Positions 54,893 through 63,205 of a stretch of DNA of 64,000 bases are shown here, one piece after another. Positions within the stretch are counted from its first letter, which is position 1, and every line of letters begins with the position of its first letter. The notes below the pieces were generated by a model that was not told where the DNA came from, made no database searches, and saw only the letters and a program-made list of their open reading frames with translations. Both the position numbers and the translations under genes were made by a program. Origin of the DNA: Chitinophagales bacterium (GTDB taxonomy: Bacteria > Bacteroidota > Bacteroidia > Chitinophagales > LD1); NCBI GenBank assembly GCA_016787045.1, contig JAEUVA010000011.1, positions 62,001 through 126,000 on the forward strand, given 5' to 3'.

Positions 54893-56833
54893 TCAGTTTT
54901 CTGCAAGTAGTAATTGCTTTTGTGCTCTGCTAATGAGTGGTAGCAAATTGGTTTTTATGTTCTTTGCTAATTCGTTGGGCTCTGCCGTGTCTAAAGATTT
55001 GATGATTACCTTGGGGTTTTCGCGACAGGCGATTCCAATTACAATTTTTTCATCTACCTCTTGTTGAAGCAGTTTTGTAACGGCTGAAAGTTTGGCGTGA
55101 TACAAACTTATTTTTCCAGCTACTTTTTCTTCGCTTAATCCTCCCACTTCAAACAATTCTCGCTTTAAGTTGTGAAACAGATTCTCGGTAATTTTTTCGA
55201 TGGGCGCTTCATCGGCAATTACTTCCTGAATTGTTTTAAAGCTTATCAGCGAGATTTCGTTTTTTTCTATTTGGGTCAGGTTGTCATCAGAGTCAAAGCC
55301 GTCTTCAACGTTTTGAGATTTTACAATCGTGGTGGGAAGTTTCGCTTTTAGAACCCCCATGGTGTAGAGCCATTTTTTAATCTGGTTTTTCTCTACATAG
55401 GTGCCTTCTAATTTTTGCCACGATTCCATTAAGAAGCGCTTGTCTTTTGCAGTAAACGAGTTGAAATATTTCACGTAGTAAGGGTCGCCTATATGGAAGG
55501 TAAACTCTCCTTTGCGGTCTTTTCTGGTTTGCTCTAATACTTCGGCTAATTGAAGAAACCGCTCTTTGCGTTTTTCTAATGTGCTGGCAGGACCATTCCA
55601 ATCCCAGGCGTTTCCGCTAAAATATTGAACCACACCCGGGCGATCGTGCTGATACTTTGCATTTGGTCCAAACGTATTTGCGGTAACATGGCTAAGGAGC
55701 TTGGGGTTTTTAACAAACCAGTTTAAGGTTTCGGCAAATTGTTCATCTGTCTCAGTGGGATAGCCGTAAATAATCCAAGTTTCGGTTTTGATGCCTTGCC
55801 CGGAAAATAATCTTGCGCAATTGTCGGCATCATTGTACCGCGATGATTTGCCCATTTCCTTTTGCACCTCTGTAGAAAAACTTTCTATGCCCAACGACAC
55901 TCGATACATACCCGTTTTGCGCAGTTTTGCTACAAATGGCTCTGTGAGCAATCGCTCTACTCTTGTGCCATAGACATGCCACGGCATTTCTAACCCTTCG
56001 GCTATCACCAAATCGGCATACTCCTCCATCTGCCGCATGGTTTTAGAAGAAATGAGTGAATCATCATTAAAGATGTATTCTTTCATTCCATACTCCGTTA
56101 CATTGCGCTTTAGTTCTTCAAACACATTTTTCCCACTTCTAGAACGCTGCGTGAGGTGATTCCATTTGTTTTCGCAATAGTTGCAATTCAAAATACACCC
56201 CCGCGAGAAAAGTAGCGGCAGTTTATTTTTCACCGGATAATCGTTTTTGCCAAAATCTTTAAAGTCAGGAAAGGGAAAATTATCTATCGGATAAAGAGGT
56301 GCAACACCCGTGTAACTCACGTTGCCCTTATCATCTTTCAACCACATTTGTTTTAGCTTAGATACCTCTCCGTGCTGTTCAATACATTTTACAAATTCTG
56401 CAAGCGCTACTTCGCCTTCGCCTTCTATGATGTAATCAGAAAACCGGAATGCGTATTTTATATACCGCATATTCTCGCGGGTAAGCCCCGGGCCGCCAGA
56501 TATAATTGTGGCTTGTGGGCAGAGGCGCTTCACTTCTTCGGCAATGAGCAGTGTATTTTTAATGTTGCTCATCAAAATGGTAAAGCAAACAATGTCGGGT
56601 TTTTGATTGGCTATTTGTTTAGCCCAATTTTTGTACAGTTCCGGGTGTGCCGCAATGTATTCTTCGGCTGCCACATCGCCCATGGCCGAAACCATAATTG
56701 GGCGAAACTGCACAGAGAAGTCAATGCAAAATGCATCAATACCGTTGCTCGTCAAACTTGCTTTCAAAAAAGCAAGCGATAGTGGCGGTGTGGACGATTC
56801 CCAAACTGGTGCTAAAGACAGTACAACTTTCAT
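54893..56833 (-). CDS. B12-binding-domain radical SAM protein, long form
   Basis: A 646-residue protein. The N-terminal B12-like domain (1-180) has no DxHxxG; FCIDFSVQF occupies that loop. The radical SAM motif is C213-ILN-C217-NY-C220, and NDDSLIS, SLGIESFST and IYGYPTETDEQF mark later strands. A C-terminal extension of about 160 residues is longer than in the other four cobalamin-domain members. It leads a two-gene unit with the SGNH gene 53658-54890 and follows 56910-58418 after 76 bases. Confidence 0.85.
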   Translation of the reverse strand: MKVVLSLAPVWESSTPPLSLAFLKASLTSNGIDAFCIDFSVQFRPIMVSAMGDVAAEEYIAAHPELYKNWAKQIANQKPDIVCFTILMSNIKNTLLIAEEVKRLCPQATIISGGPGLTRENMRYIKYAFRFSDYIIEGEGEVALAEFVKCIEQHGEVSKLKQMWLKDDKGNVSYTGVAPLYPIDNFPFPDFKDFGKNDYPVKNKLPLLFSRGCILNCNYCENKWNHLTQRSRSGKNVFEELKRNVTEYGMKEYIFNDDSLISSKTMRQMEEYADLVIAEGLEMPWHVYGTRVERLLTEPFVAKLRKTGMYRVSLGIESFSTEVQKEMGKSSRYNDADNCARLFSGQGIKTETWIIYGYPTETDEQFAETLNWFVKNPKLLSHVTANTFGPNAKYQHDRPGVVQYFSGNAWDWNGPASTLEKRKERFLQLAEVLEQTRKDRKGEFTFHIGDPYYVKYFNSFTAKDKRFLMESWQKLEGTYVEKNQIKKWLYTMGVLKAKLPTTIVKSQNVEDGFDSDDNLTQIEKNEISLISFKTIQEVIADEAPIEKITENLFHNLKRELFEVGGLSEEKVAGKISLYHAKLSAVTKLLQQEVDEKIVIGIACRENPKVIIKSLDTAEPNELAKNIKTNLLPLISRAQKQLLLAEN

Positions 56834-56909
56834 TTTTTATATTACACTCGGTAATGATACAGAATCTGTTTAACAGTATGCACATTTCATTTTAAGAAAA
56901 AAATGTCGG

Positions 56910-58418
56910 CTAATCCGTTTCTGATTTCACCATAACCAGCGGTAGTTGGTTGGCACACAGCTCTTGCAGTTCGGTTACGCTTAGTTGTGAAATGGTTTTT
57001 ATGCTTTCTGCGGCATTTGCTTCCAGTATCATGCCGTACAACTTGCCCAGTTCGTCTTCTGCAAAATTGCTGTGTACTGCATCTATTTTTTGCATCAGCG
57101 CATCATATGGTATGGGTACGTTTGCCGATTGTTTTTCGTAGTAATGGCGAAAGTGATTTTCTACCTGCTCTCTGCTGGCCAGCGCTTTGATGCGCACCAA
57201 TGTTTTGCCTCGCAGCTTTTGCTTTTGGGCTTCGCTCAGGTTTTCCGGCAAATAAAAGTAGTCTTCGTACTGTGGCTCTTGTTCGTTGGCAATGTATTTT
57301 GACACATAGGTGAGAAAATCTCTCAGGCACTGCGCATTGTGGCGCAGCAAGGCATTGGTTTCAGGAAATATTTCTTTGGATAAGGTGCCGTGTATATGCT
57401 GTAGTTCGGGTTTGCTCATTTCTGAAATGGCATACTGTTTTGGACTGTCTAAATAACTGACGTAAACAGATACTTCTAACCCATTGCAAAACCGAATAAA
57501 CTCGGGCAACTCTTGCCAGTTTTCTTGCTGTACCGTGAAACTAAGGGACATGGTTTTGCCTTTTTGTTTCAGCACCTTGTTGAATCGCCCGATGTTTTCC
57601 ATCAGCTTTTCGTGTACTATATTTTTGCGGATTTTTTCTACTCGTTCTTTTTGGAGCGAGTCAATAGATATTGCTATATCTAAGTTGAGCGTGTGCAATA
57701 GCGATTCTATTTTGTTGTTCCAGTGGCTTCCGTTGGTTATCAAAAACAAGTTGCACTCAGGATTTACGGTGGCAATTTCATCCCATATTTTAAAATAAAT
57801 AGGAATAAGAAACGGCTCTCCGCCATAAAATTTTGCCTCGCGCAAATTTTTGAAGTGCGGCTTAAGTTGCTGCACAAAAGTATCGTCATACGGATTGTGC
57901 AGTGGCGGTAGTTTATCCTGATTTTTGCGAATACTACTACTCACATTCCCGTTGCACATTTGGCACTCTAAGTTGCACTCGTTGCTGAGCTCAAACTCCA
58001 TTACGCGCGGATAGTCGCCTGTGGTGTGCCGGTGATATTTATCGAACGATAGCGGACGCAGGTTGGTAAACTTACCTTTGTCAAAGTAAAATTTGCAGTG
58101 GTTGCAGCCATACTCCAAATCGTTATGGCGCATGTGTTCGCGCAGCTTTTGTGCGGGTGCGCCATTCCATATTTCGGCAATGGTGTTTTCGGGATAACGA
58201 CCCAGCAGTATGTTTTTGTTGTAGTTGCATACATACACATTGCCAGTCATGGAGAAGGTCAAGCTGTTAAACGGTAAATAGCAAAAAATGGGTTTGGCTC
58301 CCCCGGGGCGATAGCGGTTGTAAGCGGTGTATTGAGCGGAATTGAGCGGCTGAAATGCGTTATCTTTTTCTCCTTTTGCCGAAAAAATTTTTTTTAGTGC
58401 TTGGAAAATATCCGTCAT
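56910..58418 (-). CDS. N-twitch radical SAM protein
   Basis: A 502-residue protein from ATG 58418 (the frame extends to a TTG at 58424). Extra cysteines are C64 (YVCNYN) and GCNHC (C105, C108), followed by C148-NLE-C152-QM-C155 and YGGEPFL. It is the nearest relative of 44700-46211. The divergent SGNH gene starts 111 bases away. The C-terminal part is helical with no extra cluster motif. Confidence 0.87.
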   Translation of the reverse strand: MTDIFQALKKIFSAKGEKDNAFQPLNSAQYTAYNRYRPGGAKPIFCYLPFNSLTFSMTGNVYVCNYNKNILLGRYPENTIAEIWNGAPAQKLREHMRHNDLEYGCNHCKFYFDKGKFTNLRPLSFDKYHRHTTGDYPRVMEFELSNECNLECQMCNGNVSSSIRKNQDKLPPLHNPYDDTFVQQLKPHFKNLREAKFYGGEPFLIPIYFKIWDEIATVNPECNLFLITNGSHWNNKIESLLHTLNLDIAISIDSLQKERVEKIRKNIVHEKLMENIGRFNKVLKQKGKTMSLSFTVQQENWQELPEFIRFCNGLEVSVYVSYLDSPKQYAISEMSKPELQHIHGTLSKEIFPETNALLRHNAQCLRDFLTYVSKYIANEQEPQYEDYFYLPENLSEAQKQKLRGKTLVRIKALASREQVENHFRHYYEKQSANVPIPYDALMQKIDAVHSNFAEDELGKLYGMILEANAAESIKTISQLSVTELQELCANQLPLVMVKSETD

Positions 58419-58529
58419 ATACAAAGGTTAAAGTTAAAACAAAATTTGACGCTTGATTTTTTTCGTAACTGTATGGTTGTTCTTTATGCGCTTTGTATCT
58501 GAATAGTAAAATTTAAATTCTTTAGCCAC

Positions 58530-59786
58530 ATGAAATCCATACTAAGCCGCCACATTCAAATCAGCGTTAGGGTTTCGGTGGCGCAACTGCTGCTGGCTGT
58601 AGCGACCTTGCTATTTGCCACATACCTCGGCTGGGAGTTGTACTGGTTTCAAAAAATCGGACTCTATTTTATTAAATGGCATACGCACCTTGTTTTTACT
58701 GCGCTGCTTTTTGCGGCTTTGCTCTTTACTCCCATATATCTCTTTAGTTTTTTCAGGCAGGGTGATTCGCGAAAAAAAGCATGGAGTATTGCCATTTCTG
58801 TTTGGCTTGTTTTTTTGTTTTTGGAATTAGCGCTATTAGTTTTAGGATGGAACAAAACCTATAATGAAACCCGCTCCGGCTATTACCGCTCTCCGTTTGA
58901 ACCCGAAGCCGAAAACACTTATCACATTTACCATCCTAACGACTCTTTAAAAGTAACCGCCCCTGAATTTTCGTATGTAGCACACTACAATTCCCTCGGA
59001 TTTCCCGGTAAAGAATGGCCCACAGAAAAAAGCAACCGCAACCGCATCGTTACACTTGGCGATAGTTTTACCGAAGGCGATGGCGCACCCATGGACTCCA
59101 CTTATCCTGCACAGCTTCAAAATATATTGGGCGATAGTTTTGAAATACTTAATGCCGGTGTGCGCGGCAGCGACCCGGTGTTTGGTGTAAAAATTTTTGA
59201 AGACCAAATCGCAGCTTACCAGCCCGATTTAGTGTTACAAACCATTTCCGAAAACGATGTGTTGTTTGATATGTGCATTCGTGGCGGCTACGAGCGCTTT
59301 TTGCCCGATAGCACAGTGCGCTTTGCCTCGCCACCCTGGTGGGAGCCCATCTACGCCATGAGCTATGTGAGCCGCATTTTTTTTCATGCTTTTGGGTTTG
59401 ATATGAGCGAGCCCTGCGGCAATACCAAAAGCCCTGCTTTTGTTGCGCAGCAAAATGAACTCTTGAAAGATGTACTTAACCGCTTTGAAGCAACTGCTGC
59501 TGCTAATAACACACCGGTGCTTATTGTCTTTTTTCCCACCAAATTTGAAGTATTCCGCAACGCTTATGATTTTGATTATACCTCAGCAAAACAACATATT
59601 AATACGCTGCCGCATGTTAGCTTTGTTGACTTATTTGACTGCTACCGCTCTAAAATCAACAATAGCGGCAAGCCCAAACAAGATTTTTATTGGGTAATAG
59701 ACGGCCACCACAACCCGCGCGGATATGGGCTAATGGCCAGCTGTGTAGCAGAAGCAATTTGGCACCAGCAAATTGATTTAAAATAA
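58530..59786 (+). CDS. SGNH hydrolase with multi-helix N-terminus
   Basis: A 418-residue paralogue of 53658-54890: helices at about 15-34, 53-75 and 84-106 with the same GLYFIKWHTH motif, then VTLGDSFTEGDGAP with S179, NAGVRGSDP, and a late DGHHNPRGY with the Asp/His pair. The two genes have matching layout but stand about 4 kb apart on opposite strands. It is the last gene of the accessory locus on the right side. Confidence 0.83.
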   Translation: MKSILSRHIQISVRVSVAQLLLAVATLLFATYLGWELYWFQKIGLYFIKWHTHLVFTALLFAALLFTPIYLFSFFRQGDSRKKAWSIAISVWLVFLFLELALLVLGWNKTYNETRSGYYRSPFEPEAENTYHIYHPNDSLKVTAPEFSYVAHYNSLGFPGKEWPTEKSNRNRIVTLGDSFTEGDGAPMDSTYPAQLQNILGDSFEILNAGVRGSDPVFGVKIFEDQIAAYQPDLVLQTISENDVLFDMCIRGGYERFLPDSTVRFASPPWWEPIYAMSYVSRIFFHAFGFDMSEPCGNTKSPAFVAQQNELLKDVLNRFEATAAANNTPVLIVFFPTKFEVFRNAYDFDYTSAKQHINTLPHVSFVDLFDCYRSKINNSGKPKQDFYWVIDGHHNPRGYGLMASCVAEAIWHQQIDLK

Positions 59787-59868
59787 AGACCAGCTACATC
59801 TTATTTCTACCAACGGTTTGTAAAATCTGAAACATTGATTTTATTCGCCATCAACGAAACACACCACC

Positions 59869-60267
59869 GTGAAAACCATCCAATTTTCATCTAAACCCGC
59901 CAACATCTCTATTGTAGAGAAGTTTATAGACGATTTGCGGGCGGAGTACAACATTGGCGATGATGTGTACGGCAACATTCTTATTTCCTTAACCGAAGCA
60001 GCCAACAATGCCATTATCCATGGTAATAAGTGTGACGAGAGCAAAAATGTTTCTATTGACTACGGCATGGATGCCCGTGGCAAAAATCTTACTTTTATTG
60101 TCAAGGATCAAGGACCAGGTTTTGATTACGGCAACCTGCCCGATCCTACCGCTCCCGAAAACATTGAAAAAACACATGGTCGTGGTGTATTTCTTATGAT
60201 GCAACTGGCCGATATGGTGGTGTTTAGCGACCGCGGCTCTACAGTAGAGATGAGTTTCCGTATCTAA
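59869..60267 (+). CDS. HATPase-domain anti-sigma-like kinase
   Basis: A 132-residue stand-alone ATP-binding domain of the RsbW/SpoIIAB type; start is GTG 59869. N box SLTEAANNAIIHGN with E43, N46 and N47, G1 box DQGPGF (80-85), and G2 box GRGVFLM (104-110). Such proteins phosphorylate or bind STAS anti-anti-sigma partners, and none is visible nearby, so partners and targets are encoded elsewhere. Function in stress or envelope signalling is inferred. Confidence 0.85.
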   Translation: MKTIQFSSKPANISIVEKFIDDLRAEYNIGDDVYGNILISLTEAANNAIIHGNKCDESKNVSIDYGMDARGKNLTFIVKDQGPGFDYGNLPDPTAPENIEKTHGRGVFLMMQLADMVVFSDRGSTVEMSFRI

Positions 60268-60329
60268 TCTCCCTCTCAAAACCTGTTCTTTTGCCCATCT
60301 TATGGGCTCTGGTCATAGCCGAAAGTAAT

Positions 60330-60341
60330 AGTTGATCAACT
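60330..60341. other. 12-base perfect palindrome AGTTGATCAACT
   Basis: A perfect inverted repeat with no loop, followed on the plus strand by TTTTCTTTT. It lies 63 bases after the HATPase stop and 40 bases before the PhoD-like start. It could be an operator or part of a weak terminator; its length makes chance occurrence plausible. Confidence 0.2.
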
Positions 60342-60368
60342 TTTTCTTTTCAAGCGCACAGCCATTAT

Positions 60369-60376
60369 TACATTCG
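60369..60376 (+). promoter_or_regulatory. Putative -7 box (TACATTCG)
   Basis: TACATTCG, one base from the TAnnTTTG consensus, lies five bases before ATG 60382. The same octamer occurs at 62484-62491. No convincing -33 TTTG is seen at the usual distance. The leader would be very short. Confidence 0.3.
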
Positions 60377-60381
60377 CCACT

Positions 60382-61698
60382 ATGCGATATACGTGTTTTG
60401 TTTTTTTTCTATTTATGTTATTTGTTTCACGAGGCCAAAATCCTGAAAAACCTCGGCTAATTGCCGGGCCGGTTATTGGCGCTATAACAGGTACAAATGC
60501 TAAAATATGGCTCTGCTACAAAGGCCATGGCGATAACATCATTACCCTGTACGATACCATTGACAAAACCTATCACTACGCTACACGGTTAGAAAAAATA
60601 AACGACAAAAAGGGGCACTTTGCCATGAACATGTCTTTTACCAACCTGTGCCCGGGGCATGTATATAAGGTACAATACAATACCGACCCCTTGCAGCCAA
60701 AACCAAAATCTATTTTCAAAACCCAGGAGGAAAACCCATTGGCCGATGTGCGTTTTCTGCTTGGCTCTTGCAACTATATGAGCCCTGGGTTTGCCCGTTT
60801 TGTTTTTCCGGGTGCGGGCATCAAAATTTTTAGCGCCATGAAACGAAAACGAAGCGATTTTATGCTTTGGTTGGGCGATAATATTTACTACATGTTTAAG
60901 GACTATAAGGGGTTCGACAACATGTTTACCCGCCAACTCAAAATCAGAAACAAGTTTTACTCGCTCAGCGATTTTATGAACGGTACAGCTAACTATAGCA
61001 TTTGGGACGACCACGATTATGGTTGGAACGATGCCGATAAAAACTTTCCCTACAAAGAGGATGCGCTAAAAATCTTTAAAGGATTTTGGCCAAACGACTA
61101 CACCACACAAGATACTTTTGCCGGCACCTACTTCACATTTAAATATGCCGATGCCGAGTTTTTTATGACCGACAACCGCTGGTACTTAGATGCCGAAGGC
61201 GATACTAACGGTGCATATTTAGGCGCACAACAATTGGGCTGGCTCAAAAAGAAACTGAGCGAAAGCAGCGCCAACTTCAAATTTATTTGTACCGGCTCGC
61301 AAGTACTTAGCGATGCCTGGTATGACGATTCGTACGCCAAATACCCGGTAGAGCGAAACAACTTGCTGGATTATGTTGCCGACAACAACATTGGCGGTGT
61401 TGTTTTTTTGACAGGCGACAAACATTTTACTGAACTCAGCAAACGCGATTGGAAGGGCTATCCGTTTTACGACTTCACCTGCTCGCCACTCACCAGCCCT
61501 ATACTTCCCACAAAAAACCTCAAAGGATTTATCAATACGTACAGCATTGAAAGTACCGTTTTATATAAGAAAAACTTTGGACAAATAAGCATCAGCGGCT
61601 CTGGCGATGCGCGCATTTGCAAGCTGGAAATTTTTAGAAACAACGGAAAAAAAATGTGGGAATACACATTAAAAGCAAACGACATAAAAAAACAGTAA
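60382..61698 (+). CDS. PhoD-like alkaline phosphatase/phosphodiesterase
   Basis: A 438-residue protein with a signal peptide (about 1-19). The metallophosphatase domain has WLGDNIYYM, WDDHDYGWNDADK, FMTDNRWY and LTGDKHFTELS, the metal ligand blocks of the PhoD/calcineurin-like superfamily. It cleaves phosphomonoesters or diesters outside the cytoplasm. The N-terminal beta domain (about 20-115) is typical. It is nine bases upstream of the PPK2 gene, suggesting a phosphate-related pair. Confidence 0.87.
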   Translation: MRYTCFVFFLFMLFVSRGQNPEKPRLIAGPVIGAITGTNAKIWLCYKGHGDNIITLYDTIDKTYHYATRLEKINDKKGHFAMNMSFTNLCPGHVYKVQYNTDPLQPKPKSIFKTQEENPLADVRFLLGSCNYMSPGFARFVFPGAGIKIFSAMKRKRSDFMLWLGDNIYYMFKDYKGFDNMFTRQLKIRNKFYSLSDFMNGTANYSIWDDHDYGWNDADKNFPYKEDALKIFKGFWPNDYTTQDTFAGTYFTFKYADAEFFMTDNRWYLDAEGDTNGAYLGAQQLGWLKKKLSESSANFKFICTGSQVLSDAWYDDSYAKYPVERNNLLDYVADNNIGGVVFLTGDKHFTELSKRDWKGYPFYDFTCSPLTSPILPTKNLKGFINTYSIESTVLYKKNFGQISISGSGDARICKLEIFRNNGKKMWEYTLKANDIKKQ

Positions 61699-61707
61699 AC
61701 CACAGAT

Positions 61708-62460
61708 ATGCCAAAGATAATACTCAACAAAACAGATACCCGCGCACCTAAAAAGTTAGGCAAAGAAGAAGTAAAGCAGCGCACACAAAAACTGCACTAC
61801 CGCTTAGAAGAATTGCAAAATCTGCTGTATGCCGAAAGCAAACATGCACTGCTGGTGGTGCTTCAAGGCATGGATGCCTCCGGAAAAGATGGGGTGGTGA
61901 AAAATGTATTTGATGCTGTAAACCCAATGGGCTGCAGGGTGGTGCCATTTAAAAAGCCAACTGAGTTGGAAATGAAGCACGACTTCTTGTGGAGGGTACA
62001 CCATCAGGTTCCAGAAAAAGGAATGATACATGTGTTTAACCGCTCGCACTATGAAGATGTGTTGATACAACGGGTACACAAATGGATAGATGAAAAAACC
62101 GTGAAGCAACGTTTTGCTCACATCAATAACTTTGAAAAGTTGTTGATAGAAAATGGTACAGTAGTACTCAAGTTTTACCTCCATGTTTCTAAAGAAGAGC
62201 AACTGCAACGGCTCCAAGAACGCATGAGCGATGAAACTAAAATGTGGAAATACAACGAAGGCGACATGAAAGAGCGCCAATACTGGAACCAGTATATGAA
62301 GGCCTACGAAGATGTGTTTGCAAACTGTAGTGCCGCTTCTCCCTGGTACATTATACCGGCCGACCAAAACTGGTACAAAGAATACCTCATTGCTCAAACT
62401 GTAGTAAGCGCCCTGGAAGCACTAAAAATGAAATATCCGGGTATGAAGAGCAGCTCATAG
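61708..62460 (+). CDS. ppk2: Polyphosphate kinase 2 family protein
   Basis: A 250-residue PPK2. Walker A is GMDASGKDG (54-62), a Walker B-like segment IHVFNRSHYEDVL (107-119) follows, and the lid region RLQERMSDETKMWKY is intact. PPK2 enzymes transfer phosphate between polyphosphate and nucleotides. Length matches single-domain class I or III proteins; which nucleotide is used cannot be told from sequence. It is cotranscribed with the PhoD-like phosphatase. Confidence 0.9.
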   Translation: MPKIILNKTDTRAPKKLGKEEVKQRTQKLHYRLEELQNLLYAESKHALLVVLQGMDASGKDGVVKNVFDAVNPMGCRVVPFKKPTELEMKHDFLWRVHHQVPEKGMIHVFNRSHYEDVLIQRVHKWIDEKTVKQRFAHINNFEKLLIENGTVVLKFYLHVSKEEQLQRLQERMSDETKMWKYNEGDMKERQYWNQYMKAYEDVFANCSAASPWYIIPADQNWYKEYLIAQTVVSALEALKMKYPGMKSSS

Positions 62461-62491
62461 TTTGCTGCTTTTTACAAATCCTTTACATTCG
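62461..62491 (+). promoter_or_regulatory. Promoter TTTG-N19-TACATTCG
   Basis: TTTG at 62461-62464 and TACATTCG at 62484-62491 with exactly 19 bases between, 19 bases ahead of ATG 62511. This fits the Bacteroidota -33/-7 spacing with one mismatch in the -7 box. It is the best promoter in the window and would drive the T9SS cargo gene. Confidence 0.5.
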
Positions 62492-62510
62492 GCTAAAATT
62501 TAACCCCCTA

Positions 62511-63128
62511 ATGAACAAACTTTTACCCGCTTTTATCTTTGTTGTGTTGTTCTCTTTTTCGGCTTTTGCGCAGCAACCCCCATTGCTCAACAATTTTAGC
62601 TATACCCACACTCCGGGCATTCTCAACACCTGCCTTGATTACACCGCCAACGATACCGGTACTGTATTAGTTCAGTTTCAACTGTCTAAAGGTGATTTGG
62701 GCGATGTATATATTGACCAGTATTTTCAAGCCCCTGCTGACTCTAGTAACGGTTGCTTTTTTATTTATGGCGTTTATGCCTGTATCAAACATTACGTTAC
62801 CGTAAACCTCAGCAACTCACACGCCTTTGGTCCGGTGGCCAACCCATTATTCGTATTCAACTCATCGTGTGCTGTTAGTTTAGATGATGTGGCACCCAAC
62901 CAATACTCATTACTTATCCAAAACGAATCGGTAACTGTGTTTGCTGATGAAGTTCGCCCCAACACTCAATTTGCACTGTACGACTTGCAGGGGCGCTTAT
63001 TGAAAACAGAAAAAATTACTGCTGCAAAACAGCTGATTTCACTACAAGGTTTTTCAGGGGGAATGTATGTGCTACAGGTAGTTGAAAACGGAATAAGCAG
63101 AGTAGCAGAAAAAATTGTTATCAGATAA
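62511..63128 (+). CDS. Secreted protein with T9SS type A sorting domain
   Basis: A 205-residue protein: signal peptide about 1-20 ending SAFAQ, a beta-rich region (about 21-125) without recognised homology, and a C-terminal sorting domain of the Por/type A kind: FALYDLQGRLLKTE, GFSGGMYVLQVVE, and an end KIVIR. It is exported by the type IX system and attached or released outside the cell, a hallmark of Bacteroidota. A strong terminator follows. Confidence 0.82.
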   Translation: MNKLLPAFIFVVLFSFSAFAQQPPLLNNFSYTHTPGILNTCLDYTANDTGTVLVQFQLSKGDLGDVYIDQYFQAPADSSNGCFFIYGVYACIKHYVTVNLSNSHAFGPVANPLFVFNSSCAVSLDDVAPNQYSLLIQNESVTVFADEVRPNTQFALYDLQGRLLKTEKITAAKQLISLQGFSGGMYVLQVVENGISRVAEKIVIR

Positions 63129-63148
63129 TATACCACTACTACATTCCC

Positions 63149-63180
63149 AAAAGATGCCCATTAACGGCATCTTTTTTTTT
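63149..63180 (+). terminator. Rho-independent terminator
   Basis: Stem of 10 bp: AAAAGATGCC (63149-63158) pairs with GGCATCTTTT (63166-63175) around a seven-base loop, followed by a T run to 63180. It ends the T9SS cargo transcript, 20 bases after the stop. The minus strand has a shorter T run, so it may act in both directions. Confidence 0.88.
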
Positions 63181-63205
63181 GAAAAAGAAAGCAGACCACT
63201 AACAC

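Noticed and set aside
41705..58418. RiPP biosynthesis with a precursor peptide next to the radical SAM genes
   Set aside because: No short Cys- or Asn-rich leader-core frame, protease or RRE-like domain was found near the N-twitch genes; the neighbours are sugar and ester enzymes.
60293..60307. GCCCAT-CTT-ATGGGC hairpin after the HATPase gene as terminator
   Set aside because: The six-base stem is not followed by a T run on either strand.
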